A DNA stretch of 64,000 bases from Duganella sp. Root336D2 (GTDB lineage: Bacteria; Pseudomonadota; Gammaproteobacteria; Burkholderiales; Burkholderiaceae_D), in NCBI RefSeq assembly GCF_001425005.1, contig NZ_LMDB01000037.1:5269-69268 (forward strand), read 5' to 3'. The notes beneath the pieces are model-generated. The model was given only the letters and a program-made list of their open reading frames with translations. It was not told the DNA's origin and did no database searches. Shown here one piece after another: positions 48,335-55,447 of the stretch. Numbering within the stretch: position 1 is the first letter of the stretch; each line of letters begins with the position of its first letter. The translations under genes were made by a program, and so were the position numbers.

Positions 48335-49276
48335 ATGACTACCCCGAATCCGAACTGGTTCCTGAAGGCGAGGTTAAAAACTCGTCAACTGTTGCTGATG
48401 ATCGCGCTGGATGAACACCGCAACATCCACCGCGCAGCGGAGGAACTGCACATGACGCAGCCCGCCGCCTCCAAGCAGCTCAAGGACCTGGAGGACATGC
48501 TGGACGTGAAGCTGTTCGAGCGCCTGCCGCGCGGTATGGAGCCGACGCTGTACGGGGAGACCATGATCCGCCATGCCCGCATGGCGCTCACCAGCCTGGC
48601 CCTGGCGCATGACGACATCGTAACGCTGAAAGCCGGCCTGTCCGGCCAGGTGGAGGTGGGCGTGATCATGACTCCTGCCATGAACCTGCTGCCTAACGCC
48701 ATCACCCGCGTCAAAAAGGAAGCGCCGCTGCTGCGCATCGGGGTGCAGGTGGAAGCCAGTAATGTGCTGATGGAGCTGCTGCAGCGCGGCACGCTGGACT
48801 TCATGATCGGCCGTATCCTGGAAAAGGAAAGCACGGCAGGCCTGGTGTATGAGGAGCTGACCGAAGAACCTGCATGCGCCGTGGTGCGCACAGGGCATCC
48901 GCTGCTGGCTCGCGAGAAGCTGCAGTTGAAGGATATTGCCAACCGCCCGTGGATCCTGCCGCCGCAGGGCAGTATCCTGCGCCACCGCTGCGACATGATG
49001 TTCCGCCGCGCCGGACTGGAGCCGCCGGTCGACGTGGTCGACACTACCTCCCAGCTGCTGATCACGGCGCTGCTGCAAAAGACCGACGCTCTGCATGTGA
49101 TGCCGGTGGAAGTGGCGCGTTACTACGCCGACCTGAATGTGCTGTCCATCCTGCCGCTGGAACTGCCGTTCCGCATGGATGCTTTCGGCATCATCACCAA
49201 GGCCGACCACCTGATGTCGCCGGGCGCCAACCTGCTGTTGCAGGCTGTGCGCAGCGCGGCGAAAGAACTGTACTGA
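48335..49276 (+). CDS. LysR-type regulator, GbpR-like (arabinose module)
   Basis: This 313-aa LysR regulator has the HTH block NIHRAAEELHMTQPAASKQL and effector-domain landmarks GQVEVGVIMTPAMNLLPN and LDFMIGRILEKES. It is a paralogue of the LysR at 10403-11350, sharing LKTR at the N-terminus, TQPAASK, LFERLPRG, YGE and PWILPP/PWVLPP-type motifs. That alignment picks MTTPNPNWF (48335) over starts at 48287 or 48326. It is the last gene of the arabinose transporter operon, mirroring the galactose-module paralogue. It probably activates the ATATC-N6-GATAT promoters in response to L-arabinose. Confidence 0.85.
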   Translation: MTTPNPNWFLKARLKTRQLLLMIALDEHRNIHRAAEELHMTQPAASKQLKDLEDMLDVKLFERLPRGMEPTLYGETMIRHARMALTSLALAHDDIVTLKAGLSGQVEVGVIMTPAMNLLPNAITRVKKEAPLLRIGVQVEASNVLMELLQRGTLDFMIGRILEKESTAGLVYEELTEEPACAVVRTGHPLLAREKLQLKDIANRPWILPPQGSILRHRCDMMFRRAGLEPPVDVVDTTSQLLITALLQKTDALHVMPVEVARYYADLNVLSILPLELPFRMDAFGIITKADHLMSPGANLLLQAVRSAAKELY

Positions 49277-49277
49277 G

Positions 49278-50156
49278 TTAGCCGAAGGCGTTGGCCGGCA
49301 GGCCGGGTACGTCGATGCGGGCGCTGAAAAGGGCGCCCGCCAGCGGTTCCTGCGCCAACTGCTCCGTCGACAGGCCTTCGCGTGCGGTGGTGATGTACAG
49401 GGTGCGCAGGTCTTCACCGCCGAAAGCCAGCGAAGCAGGATGCGATGTCGGCAGCGGCACTTCGGCCAGCAGTTCGCCATCCGGGCAGAAACGGCATACG
49501 CGCTTGCCACCCCAGGTCGAGACCCAGATGCAGCCTTCGCTGTCGACCTGCATGCCGTCCGGCGAGCCGCCGTCGGTATAGCGGCGCCAGACTTCGCGCG
49601 TGCCAAGGCTGCCATCGGCGGCCAGCGGGTAGCGGTAAGTCACGTCGAGGAAGCTGTCCGAGTGATACAGCGCGCTGCCATCCGGTGCGAAGGTCGGGCC
49701 ATTGCAGATGTGGTAGCCCTCGTCGGCCACGTGCAGGCTCTGGTCCTGGTTGAGGCGGAACAGCTTGCCCACTTTTTGCCTGTAGTCGGTATTGTGCATG
49801 GAGCCAAACCACAGGCGGCCGCTCGGGTCGACCTTGGCGTCGTTCAGGCGCTGGCCGGCGGCGCCATCGACCACGTGCGCCACTGCCTCGATGCGCAGCT
49901 CCGGTTCCAGCCAGAGGCGCACTACGCCGTCGCGCAGGCCCGCCATGAAACCATCGCCATCGCGGCGCGGCACCAGCCAGCAGATATAGTCCGGCAGCAG
50001 CCAGCTGCGATGCTCGTGTTTCGCCGCATCCCACGCATGCAGGATGCAACGCTTAAGGTCAACGAACAGCAGGCGGTCTTGCGCCGGCAGGTAGAGCGGG
50101 CCTTCGCCCAGCTCAGCGGCGAGGGGCAGGACGCATTGGGCGGTATAGGATTTCAT
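49278..50156 (-). CDS. SMP-30 family sugar lactonase, probable L-arabinonolactonase
   Basis: This 292-aa six-bladed propeller lactonase has an intact divalent-metal site. AELGEGPLYLP supplies the Glu, QRLNDAKVDPSGRLWFGSMH the conserved Asn/Asp pair, ICNGPTFAPDGSALYHSD the Asn, and GGSPDGMQVDSEGCIWVSTW the Asp. It has no signal peptide. It would open the lactone made by the SDR dehydrogenase before the dehydratase step. It is convergent with the LysR gene, separated by 1 nt, and must have its own promoter upstream of 50156. It contrasts with the degenerate copy at 11383-12252. Confidence 0.87.
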   Translation of the reverse strand: MKSYTAQCVLPLAAELGEGPLYLPAQDRLLFVDLKRCILHAWDAAKHEHRSWLLPDYICWLVPRRDGDGFMAGLRDGVVRLWLEPELRIEAVAHVVDGAAGQRLNDAKVDPSGRLWFGSMHNTDYRQKVGKLFRLNQDQSLHVADEGYHICNGPTFAPDGSALYHSDSFLDVTYRYPLAADGSLGTREVWRRYTDGGSPDGMQVDSEGCIWVSTWGGKRVCRFCPDGELLAEVPLPTSHPASLAFGGEDLRTLYITTAREGLSTEQLAQEPLAGALFSARIDVPGLPANAFG

Positions 50157-50294
50157 CCTTGTATTCTATGCGGCGAAGGCGGGAACGCGCGATTCCTTTT
50201 TTCAGCCCAGCTATAACTAATTTGGCATGGGGTGACGATTGGAGAGAATCAAACGCGTTTTCGCGACCTACAATGAAGCACCCAACCAAAGTGT

Positions 50295-51494
50295 TTAGCC
50301 CGCCACTGGCGGGCTCTTTTTTTGTGGCGTGGCAGTAGCGGCAAGCACTGTCATTGTCAACAGTCCAATCGACGCCAGCACCAGCCAAGGCAAAGCGGGC
50401 GTGTGCACGGCGCGGCTCCAGTCCAGCAGCCAGCCGCCAGCCGTGTACCCGAACAGTCCACCGACGGCCAGGCCGAAGCGGCTCAGGCCCATGTAGCTGG
50501 CGCGGGCGGAGGGCAGGGCGTAGCGCGATACCAGCGACTCGCGTGCCGGTTCCGCCACCAGCGAGCCGGTATAGAACACGGCGATGCATACGAACATTGG
50601 TGCCAGTGAACGCGCTGCCGACATGGCCAGCACCGCGCAGCACATGATGCCGATACCGGCCAACAAGCGGGCCTCCAGCGACAGGTATCGCTCGCCGAAG
50701 CGTGCCATCGGATACAGGAGCGTCAGCGCCAGCACGGCATCCATTGCATACATCCAGGCCACGGTGCGTGGCGTGCCGGAAAGCCCGGTCAAGGTGACCG
50801 GCACCAGCATCATGAGCTGCACGGTCATGATGTAATAGCCGCTCAGTGTCAGCACCAGCGTCATGTAGGGTTTGTCGCGCAACGGAATGCGCATTGCCTT
50901 CGCGACTGAAGTGCCGGGCGTGGCGACACGGTAGGCCGGCAGCAGCCAGGCGTTGGCGAGTGCCGCCAGCACGAACACGGTGCAACCGGCCATACCGACC
51001 CAGTGGAAGTCGACGCCCAGCAGCAGGGTGCCGAGCAGCGCGCCCGCCACGGCGGAAACGCTTTCCTGCATCATCAGCTGCGAATAGAAGCGGGGACGTT
51101 CGGCAGGACGTGTCAGCTTCACTGCCAGCGCGCTTCGCGCCGGTTCGAACAGGCTGCCGCCCAGGCCCGACGCCACGCACGACAGCAGCAGCCATGCAGG
51201 GCTGCTTGCAAAGCCCATCAAGGCAAAGCCGCCTGCACGCAGCAACATGCCCGCGACAATCAGCGGCTTGGTGCCGTAACGGTCCGATAGCGAGCCGCCG
51301 AACAGCGCCAGGCCTTGCTGCGCCACCTGGCGCGCGCCAAGCGCCACGCCGACCGACGCGGCAGACCACTGCAATTGCCCGACGAAATGCAGGCCAATGA
51401 TGGGGAATACCAGATAGAAGCCGCCCACGACCAGCACGTGGTCCACCATCAGAAACCGCTTGCCCAGCCACCTGGCCTGTTGTGCACCCGTCAT
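50295..51494 (-). CDS. mdtH: MFS efflux transporter, MdtH-like
   Basis: This 399-aa inner-membrane protein has twelve predicted hydrophobic segments, close to the 402 aa of E. coli MdtH. Landmarks: FYLVFPIIGLHFVGQLQWSA, the MFS loop GGSLSDRYGTKPLIVAGMLL and the PARSALAVKLTRPAERPRFY region. MdtH-type pumps export drugs such as fluoroquinolones; the natural substrate here is unknown. The ATG at 51494 is chosen because GGAGAAGGCA precedes it. It is divergent from the LysR gene at 51585, the usual arrangement for a regulator-pump pair. Its last codons overlap a plus-strand terminator hairpin. Confidence 0.83.
   Translation of the reverse strand: MTGAQQARWLGKRFLMVDHVLVVGGFYLVFPIIGLHFVGQLQWSAASVGVALGARQVAQQGLALFGGSLSDRYGTKPLIVAGMLLRAGGFALMGFASSPAWLLLSCVASGLGGSLFEPARSALAVKLTRPAERPRFYSQLMMQESVSAVAGALLGTLLLGVDFHWVGMAGCTVFVLAALANAWLLPAYRVATPGTSVAKAMRIPLRDKPYMTLVLTLSGYYIMTVQLMMLVPVTLTGLSGTPRTVAWMYAMDAVLALTLLYPMARFGERYLSLEARLLAGIGIMCCAVLAMSAARSLAPMFVCIAVFYTGSLVAEPARESLVSRYALPSARASYMGLSRFGLAVGGLFGYTAGGWLLDWSRAVHTPALPWLVLASIGLLTMTVLAATATPQKKSPPVAG
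50297..50323 (+). terminator. intrinsic terminator on the plus strand
   Basis: AGCCCGCC-ACT-GGCGGGCT is a perfect 8-bp stem with a 3-nt loop (50297-50315), followed by seven T (50317-50323). The T tract is on the plus strand only, so it terminates plus-strand transcription. No annotated plus-strand gene precedes it; the next upstream plus-strand gene, LysR, ends about 1 kb earlier at 49276. The hairpin overlaps the end of mdtH on the other strand. Confidence 0.75.
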
Positions 51495-51584
51495 TGCCTT
51501 CTCCTGGTTCGATGCAGGCATCTTAGGCGCGTGTCAGGCATAATTGAAGCCGTTATCTTGACATATTTCATATTGGATTTTCTT

Positions 51585-52463
51585 ATGTCTCTTGGTTTCG
51601 ACGACCTGGCACTGCTGGTGGAAATCGTGGAATGCGGGAGTTTCAGCCAGGCTGCTGCACGGCGCCGCTGGTCGCAACCGCAAGTGAGCCAGCGCGTGGC
51701 TGCGCTGGAGGAACAGTTGTCGGTGCAGTTATTCACGCGCCACCGGCGCGGCGCCTCACCCACGCCAGCCTGCCTGACTTTCCTCCCTGCGGCGCAGCAA
51801 GCGCTGACCGCGCTGGAAGCGGGGCGCCAGGCGGTGCAGGGCGCGCCGGCGCTGCCGCAGGTGACGCTGGCCAGCGTGCCCTCGATGGCAGCGCTGCTGT
51901 TCGGTCCTATCTTGCTCAAATTGGCCGATGCGCCACTGGAAATCCGCTGCAGCACGGACCATTCGCCCGTCATTATGGAAAAGCTGCTGACCGGGACTGT
52001 GCAACTGGGACTGGTCCTGAAATGTCCGGCGATCGCCGGCATTCACCTGGAGCGGCTGCAGGTTTCACCCATCGTCGCCGTGGTACGCCGCGGCCACCCG
52101 CTGACGCGGCGAGGACGCCTGCAACTGGCCGACGTCGCCAATGCGCGCCTGGCGCCGCAGTACTGGGGGGCGGGATGCGATGAGTTGATCAGGATGATCC
52201 GCGTCCACCGCTGCAGCGACAGTCCGATTCACGCGATCCAGCCCTCCAGCGCATCGATCCTGCTGGCGCAGGAGCATGGCTTTTTGACTTTCATGCCTGA
52301 GATGGCGGCTGCGCGCCAGCTCAAGCTGGGCAACCTGGTGAAACTGGAGATTGAGGATCTGCCGCGCTGGGAATGGGAGGCGATGGTGGCCTGGCGCAGC
52401 GGAAAGCGGCCCGATGCCGCCAAGCTGCGCGTGCTGCAGGCAGTGCGTGAATTAGTGCTCTGA
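51585..52463 (+). CDS. LysR-type regulator, divergent from the MdtH-like pump
   Basis: This 292-aa LysR regulator starts MSLGFDDLALLVEIVECGSF, with HTH block FSQAAARRRWSQPQVSQRVA and LFTRHRRGASPTPA. The effector domain includes VTLASVPSMAALLFGPILLK. It is not closely related to the two sugar-module LysR genes. The 90-bp gap to the divergent mdtH probably holds its operator. The start is uncertain: no clear Shine-Dalgarno precedes the ATG at 51585, and TTGACA at 51558 is in frame upstream. An extended TTG start is possible. Confidence 0.8.
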   Translation: MSLGFDDLALLVEIVECGSFSQAAARRRWSQPQVSQRVAALEEQLSVQLFTRHRRGASPTPACLTFLPAAQQALTALEAGRQAVQGAPALPQVTLASVPSMAALLFGPILLKLADAPLEIRCSTDHSPVIMEKLLTGTVQLGLVLKCPAIAGIHLERLQVSPIVAVVRRGHPLTRRGRLQLADVANARLAPQYWGAGCDELIRMIRVHRCSDSPIHAIQPSSASILLAQEHGFLTFMPEMAAARQLKLGNLVKLEIEDLPRWEWEAMVAWRSGKRPDAAKLRVLQAVRELVL

Positions 52464-52464
52464 G

Positions 52465-52650
52465 CTAGTGGGCGGAAGCGCTGCAGTTGCGGCGCTGCTC
52501 TGGGTAGGCCAGCACGCGCAGGATCACGCTGCGCGGCACCTGCATGCTTTGCATATAAATCCAGGCATTGGCCGCGCCCATCTGCGCATGCAGCTCGATG
52601 CCCTTGTCGACCTGGACCGCCATTTGCTGGTCATAGCGTGTATCGCTCAT
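52465..52650 (-). CDS. small hypothetical protein, 61 aa
   Basis: This 61-aa protein, MSDTRYDQQMAVQVDKGIEL and onward, has an amphipathic middle (HAQMGAANAWIYMQSMQVPR) and a C-terminus with EQRRNCSASAH. CAGGAGCG lies about 8 nt before the ATG and supports translation. There is no signal peptide or recognised domain. It is convergent with the LysR gene, with 1 nt between them. Function is unknown. Confidence 0.55.
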   Translation of the reverse strand: MSDTRYDQQMAVQVDKGIELHAQMGAANAWIYMQSMQVPRSVILRVLAYPEQRRNCSASAH

Positions 52651-52699
52651 GATGCTCGCTCCTGCCGGATTGTTATTGGGTCATTATCGAACAACGGGA

Positions 52700-53485
52700 T
52701 CAGGCGAGCAAGCGCTGGTTTTCCAGGAAGCCAAGCAGTACCTGGTTGACGTCGGCCGCGTGGGTGATCGGCGCCATATGGCCGCCGGCAGTCAGCGTGA
52801 ACTGCCCTTGCGGCAGGGCGGCAGCCAAGGTTTCGGCTACGCGGCGGGTGGATACCGGGCCTTTGGCGCCGGCCATCACCAGCGCCGGCAGGTCCAGTTG
52901 CACCATGTCGGCCACGCGCGCCGGTTCGCCCAGCAGGGCAACGAAATCCAGCTTGACCTTGGCGATACCGTTGGTGAAGCGGTGGCGCTGCACTTCCGGC
53001 AGGGAGTCGAAGGCGCCGGCGCGGTTCCAGTAATCGATGAAGGCGCGGGTCGCGTCTTCCGCGGTCGTTGCAGCGTTGATCTTGGCTACCACGGCCTCGA
53101 TTTCCTGGCGGCCCGCATCGCTGGCCGGCAGCAGGTGGAAGGCGACCGGTTCGAACATGGACAATGACAGTACCCGTTCACGCATCTGGCGCGCCAGGCG
53201 CAAGGCGGTGGCGCCGCCGTAGGAGTGGCCGATCAGATGGAATTGCTCGCCGGCATCAAGGTGCGAGGCAAGGGCAGCGGCCACGGCGTCGGCTTCGTGC
53301 GCCAGGGTATAGCCGGCGGCAGCCGCTTCGGTCGGGAAGGCGGATTTGCCATAGCCCAACAGATCGATTGCGATGAAACGGTAGTTGGCTTCTTGCTCGG
53401 CCATCAGGGTGGTCCACTGGCTGCGCGAGCTAAGCGAACTGTGCAGCAGTACAACGGCGGGGCGGGTGTCTGGCGTAGTGTGCAT
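52700..53485 (-). CDS. alpha/beta hydrolase
   Basis: This 261-aa alpha/beta-hydrolase fold protein has VVLLHSSLSSRSQWTTLMAE forming the oxyanion region, the nucleophile elbow FHLIGHSYGGATALRLARQM (Ser near residue 109), an Asp-containing region after strand 6, and the catalytic His in FTLTAGGHMAPITHAADV near residue 235. It has no signal peptide. The substrate cannot be read from sequence; small esters or similar are possible. AGAGAAG precedes the ATG. It stands alone, with about 200 bp of non-coding DNA on its 5' side. Confidence 0.82.
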   Translation of the reverse strand: MHTTPDTRPAVVLLHSSLSSRSQWTTLMAEQEANYRFIAIDLLGYGKSAFPTEAAAAGYTLAHEADAVAAALASHLDAGEQFHLIGHSYGGATALRLARQMRERVLSLSMFEPVAFHLLPASDAGRQEIEAVVAKINAATTAEDATRAFIDYWNRAGAFDSLPEVQRHRFTNGIAKVKLDFVALLGEPARVADMVQLDLPALVMAGAKGPVSTRRVAETLAAALPQGQFTLTAGGHMAPITHAADVNQVLLGFLENQRLLA

Positions 53486-53685
53486 CTTCTTCTCTGAAAC
53501 CGATATCCAAAAGGCAAGCCCGCTATTATACCGCGCCGCAGCATTCGCCCTTCCGCTTCAACCGTTCGATGTCGAAATTCCTTACAGAAATCTACAAATT
53601 CCTCAACGCATGGGCGCGTTCCCCTTGACACATAAGCGTGGCACAGAACCTGCTTAGTTACTGTTAGTGACGATGGAGGCTAAAA

Positions 53686-54048
53686 GTGATCATGGAACGC
53701 TCTGCCTTGCCCGCGCTTCTGCTGACGCTATTGCTCGGGTTGCTTATGCAAGGGATGCTCGCGGGGGTGCATTTTTCCAGCGTGCGTTCCGAATGGGTGT
53801 ACCGCACCCTTTATTTGGTGGCGTTGCTGCTGAACTTGCTGGCGGTGCGTCGCCTGAATCCTGCCACCGTGTCGGCGGCAGTACTGCCGCTGGCACCTAT
53901 TGTGATGGCGGTAGCTATCACTTACTTTTCTGTCAGCGACCCGGATGCTCCGGCGCAGGTTACCCTGCTGCTGCTGCCGATCGTGCATGGTGCAGCGGCA
54001 GCCTGCATGCTCTTGCTTCCGCTGGAAGACGGGGACGGCCCGGCTTAG
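53686..54048 (+). CDS. small integral membrane protein, 120 aa
   Basis: This 120-aa hydrophobic protein has four likely membrane segments: ALPALLLTLLLGLLMQGMLA, YRTLYLVALLLNLLA, the VSAAVLPLAPIVMAVAITYF region, and QVTLLLLPIVHGAAAACMLL. A GTG start at 53686 is preferred because GGAGG (53675-53679) lies 6 nt before it, while the ATG at 53692 is 12 nt away. No family recognised. It converges on the DUF4124-like gene, 8 bp away. Confidence 0.6.
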   Translation: MIMERSALPALLLTLLLGLLMQGMLAGVHFSSVRSEWVYRTLYLVALLLNLLAVRRLNPATVSAAVLPLAPIVMAVAITYFSVSDPDAPAQVTLLLLPIVHGAAAACMLLLPLEDGDGPA

Positions 54049-54056
54049 GCCCGAAG

Positions 54057-54365
54057 CTAGCGTGCGCTGGCGACTTTGTCGCGCAGCTCGAGGGCCTGGC
54101 GCGCCATGCGCAAGGTTTGCACATCGATTTTTGGCGATACATGGACCGGCGGCTTATTGACGAACTGGCTGCGCGCCTGTTCGGATGCCGGCAGCACGAA
54201 GTGCTCCTTTTCCATGACCGGCCGTGCACCGTTCGGCAGGTTCTCACAAGGACGGTCGGTCAGCATGACCACGCCTTGGCTGTCGACGCAGCGGAAAAAA
54301 TTCTCCTCGGCGGTTGCCGGCAGCGCCATCGCGCACAAGGCGCAAGAGATCAGTAAGTGCCGCAT
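54057..54365 (-). CDS. DUF4124-like periplasmic protein
   Basis: This 102-aa protein has a Sec signal (MRHLLISCALCAMALPATA) and the short block FFRCVDSQGVVMLTDRPCEN, which matches the DUF4124 pattern (YKWVDAQGVVHYSDRPC-like) common in betaproteobacterial exported proteins. The two Cys may form a disulfide. The rest is helical and charged. Its function is not established for the family. It lies 47 bp downstream of gluQ and may be co-transcribed with it. Confidence 0.68.
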   Translation of the reverse strand: MRHLLISCALCAMALPATAEENFFRCVDSQGVVMLTDRPCENLPNGARPVMEKEHFVLPASEQARSQFVNKPPVHVSPKIDVQTLRMARQALELRDKVASAR

Positions 54366-54412
54366 GGCCCACCTCCTTTCGCTTGGTGGAGCCAGTATGC
54401 CGCGGACCCTGC

Positions 54413-55330
54413 TTATGGTCTGTGCGGCGCCTCACCGTGGGCGCACAGCACCGCTGCCCACGCAGGTATCGCCGCGCGCCAGAAAGCATCGATACTGTCG
54501 GCCCTGACCTCGAGCCCAAGGAACTGCGCGGCTGGCAGCAACGCGCTGCCGAGCAGGCTTGCGGCAGGGGCGCCACTGTCGAACGCCTGCGCACCGGTCT
54601 GCTTGGATAGTTTCTCGCCGTCGGCATTAACCACAAGTGGCAAATGAAGGTAGCGTGGCTGCGGCAAGCCAAGCAATTGTTGCAGGAAAATCTGGCGCGG
54701 AGTCGAGTCGAGCAGGTCGGCGCCGCGCACGATGTCGGTGATGCCCTGCGCGCCATCGTCCACCACGACGGCAAGCTGGTAGGCCCAGAAACCGTCGGCG
54801 CGGCGCACCACGAAGTCGCCCACGTCGGCCGTGATGTCCTGGCTGATGTCACCGGCGAAGCGGTCGTGGAAGTGGACCACGCAATGCGGTTCCTGCGGCG
54901 TGCGCAGGCGCAGTGCGCGTGCAGTGCGGCCGGGCGCCAGGCCGTTGCGGCAGGTGCCGGGATAGACCAGGCTGGGGTTGCCGGCCTGGCCCTGCCGAAG
55001 CTGGGAATCCGCAATCTCCTTGCGCGAGCAGCCGCAGGGATAGATGTTGTTGCCAAGCTGGCGCAGCGCCGCTTCGTACAGGTCTTCGCGTTTGGTTTGC
55101 CAGGTCACTTCGCCGTCCCACTGCATGCCGCAGCGCTGCAGCGACCCGAGGATGTGCTGGTCGGCGCCTTCCACGTTGCGGTCGCGGTCGACATCCTCCA
55201 CGCGCACCAGCCATTGGCCGCCATGGGCCTTGGCGTCGAGATAGCTGGCCATGGCTGCCACCAGGGATCCAAGGTGCAGTGGTCCGGTCGGAGAGGGCGC
55301 AAAGCGGCCGATGTAAGGCGTGTGTTTCAT
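54413..55330 (-). CDS. gluQ: glutamyl-Q tRNA(Asp) synthetase
   Basis: This 305-aa GluRS paralogue lacks the anticodon-binding domain, as expected for GluQRS, which attaches glutamate to queuosine in tRNA-Asp. It starts MKHTPYIGRFAPSPTGPLHL with the HIGH-like motif, has a zinc-binding set in IYPCGCSRKEIADSQ plus the later YPGTC region, and the KLSKQ motif in NADGEKLSKQTGAQAF. An upstream in-frame extension into the M28 peptidase region is rejected because MKHTPYIGRF is the normal N-terminus. It is divergent from the peptidase gene. Confidence 0.93.
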   Translation of the reverse strand: MKHTPYIGRFAPSPTGPLHLGSLVAAMASYLDAKAHGGQWLVRVEDVDRDRNVEGADQHILGSLQRCGMQWDGEVTWQTKREDLYEAALRQLGNNIYPCGCSRKEIADSQLRQGQAGNPSLVYPGTCRNGLAPGRTARALRLRTPQEPHCVVHFHDRFAGDISQDITADVGDFVVRRADGFWAYQLAVVVDDGAQGITDIVRGADLLDSTPRQIFLQQLLGLPQPRYLHLPLVVNADGEKLSKQTGAQAFDSGAPAASLLGSALLPAAQFLGLEVRADSIDAFWRAAIPAWAAVLCAHGEAPHRP

Positions 55331-55447
55331 ACGGGGCGTAGCATACCATTCCGTATGCTGCGCTGCAGCTTGGCGCGCGCGGCAAATCCGATAGAATGCC
55401 CGCGCGGCCATCAGCCGTGCCCAATGGACAATCCAAAAGACAAAGAC

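Noticed and set aside
51558..51563. TTGACA as a -35 box for the LysR gene at 51585
   Set aside because: A -10 at normal spacing would overlap the start codon. It may instead be upstream coding sequence if translation starts at that TTG, so no promoter was called.
53569..53628. 19-codon ORF MSKFLTEIYKFLNAWARSP
   Set aside because: It looks amphipathic but has no ribosome binding site and is too short to support without conservation data.
53625..53630. TTGACA upstream of the small membrane protein at 53686
   Set aside because: No convincing -10 hexamer at 16-18 bp; the best candidate is 22 bp away.
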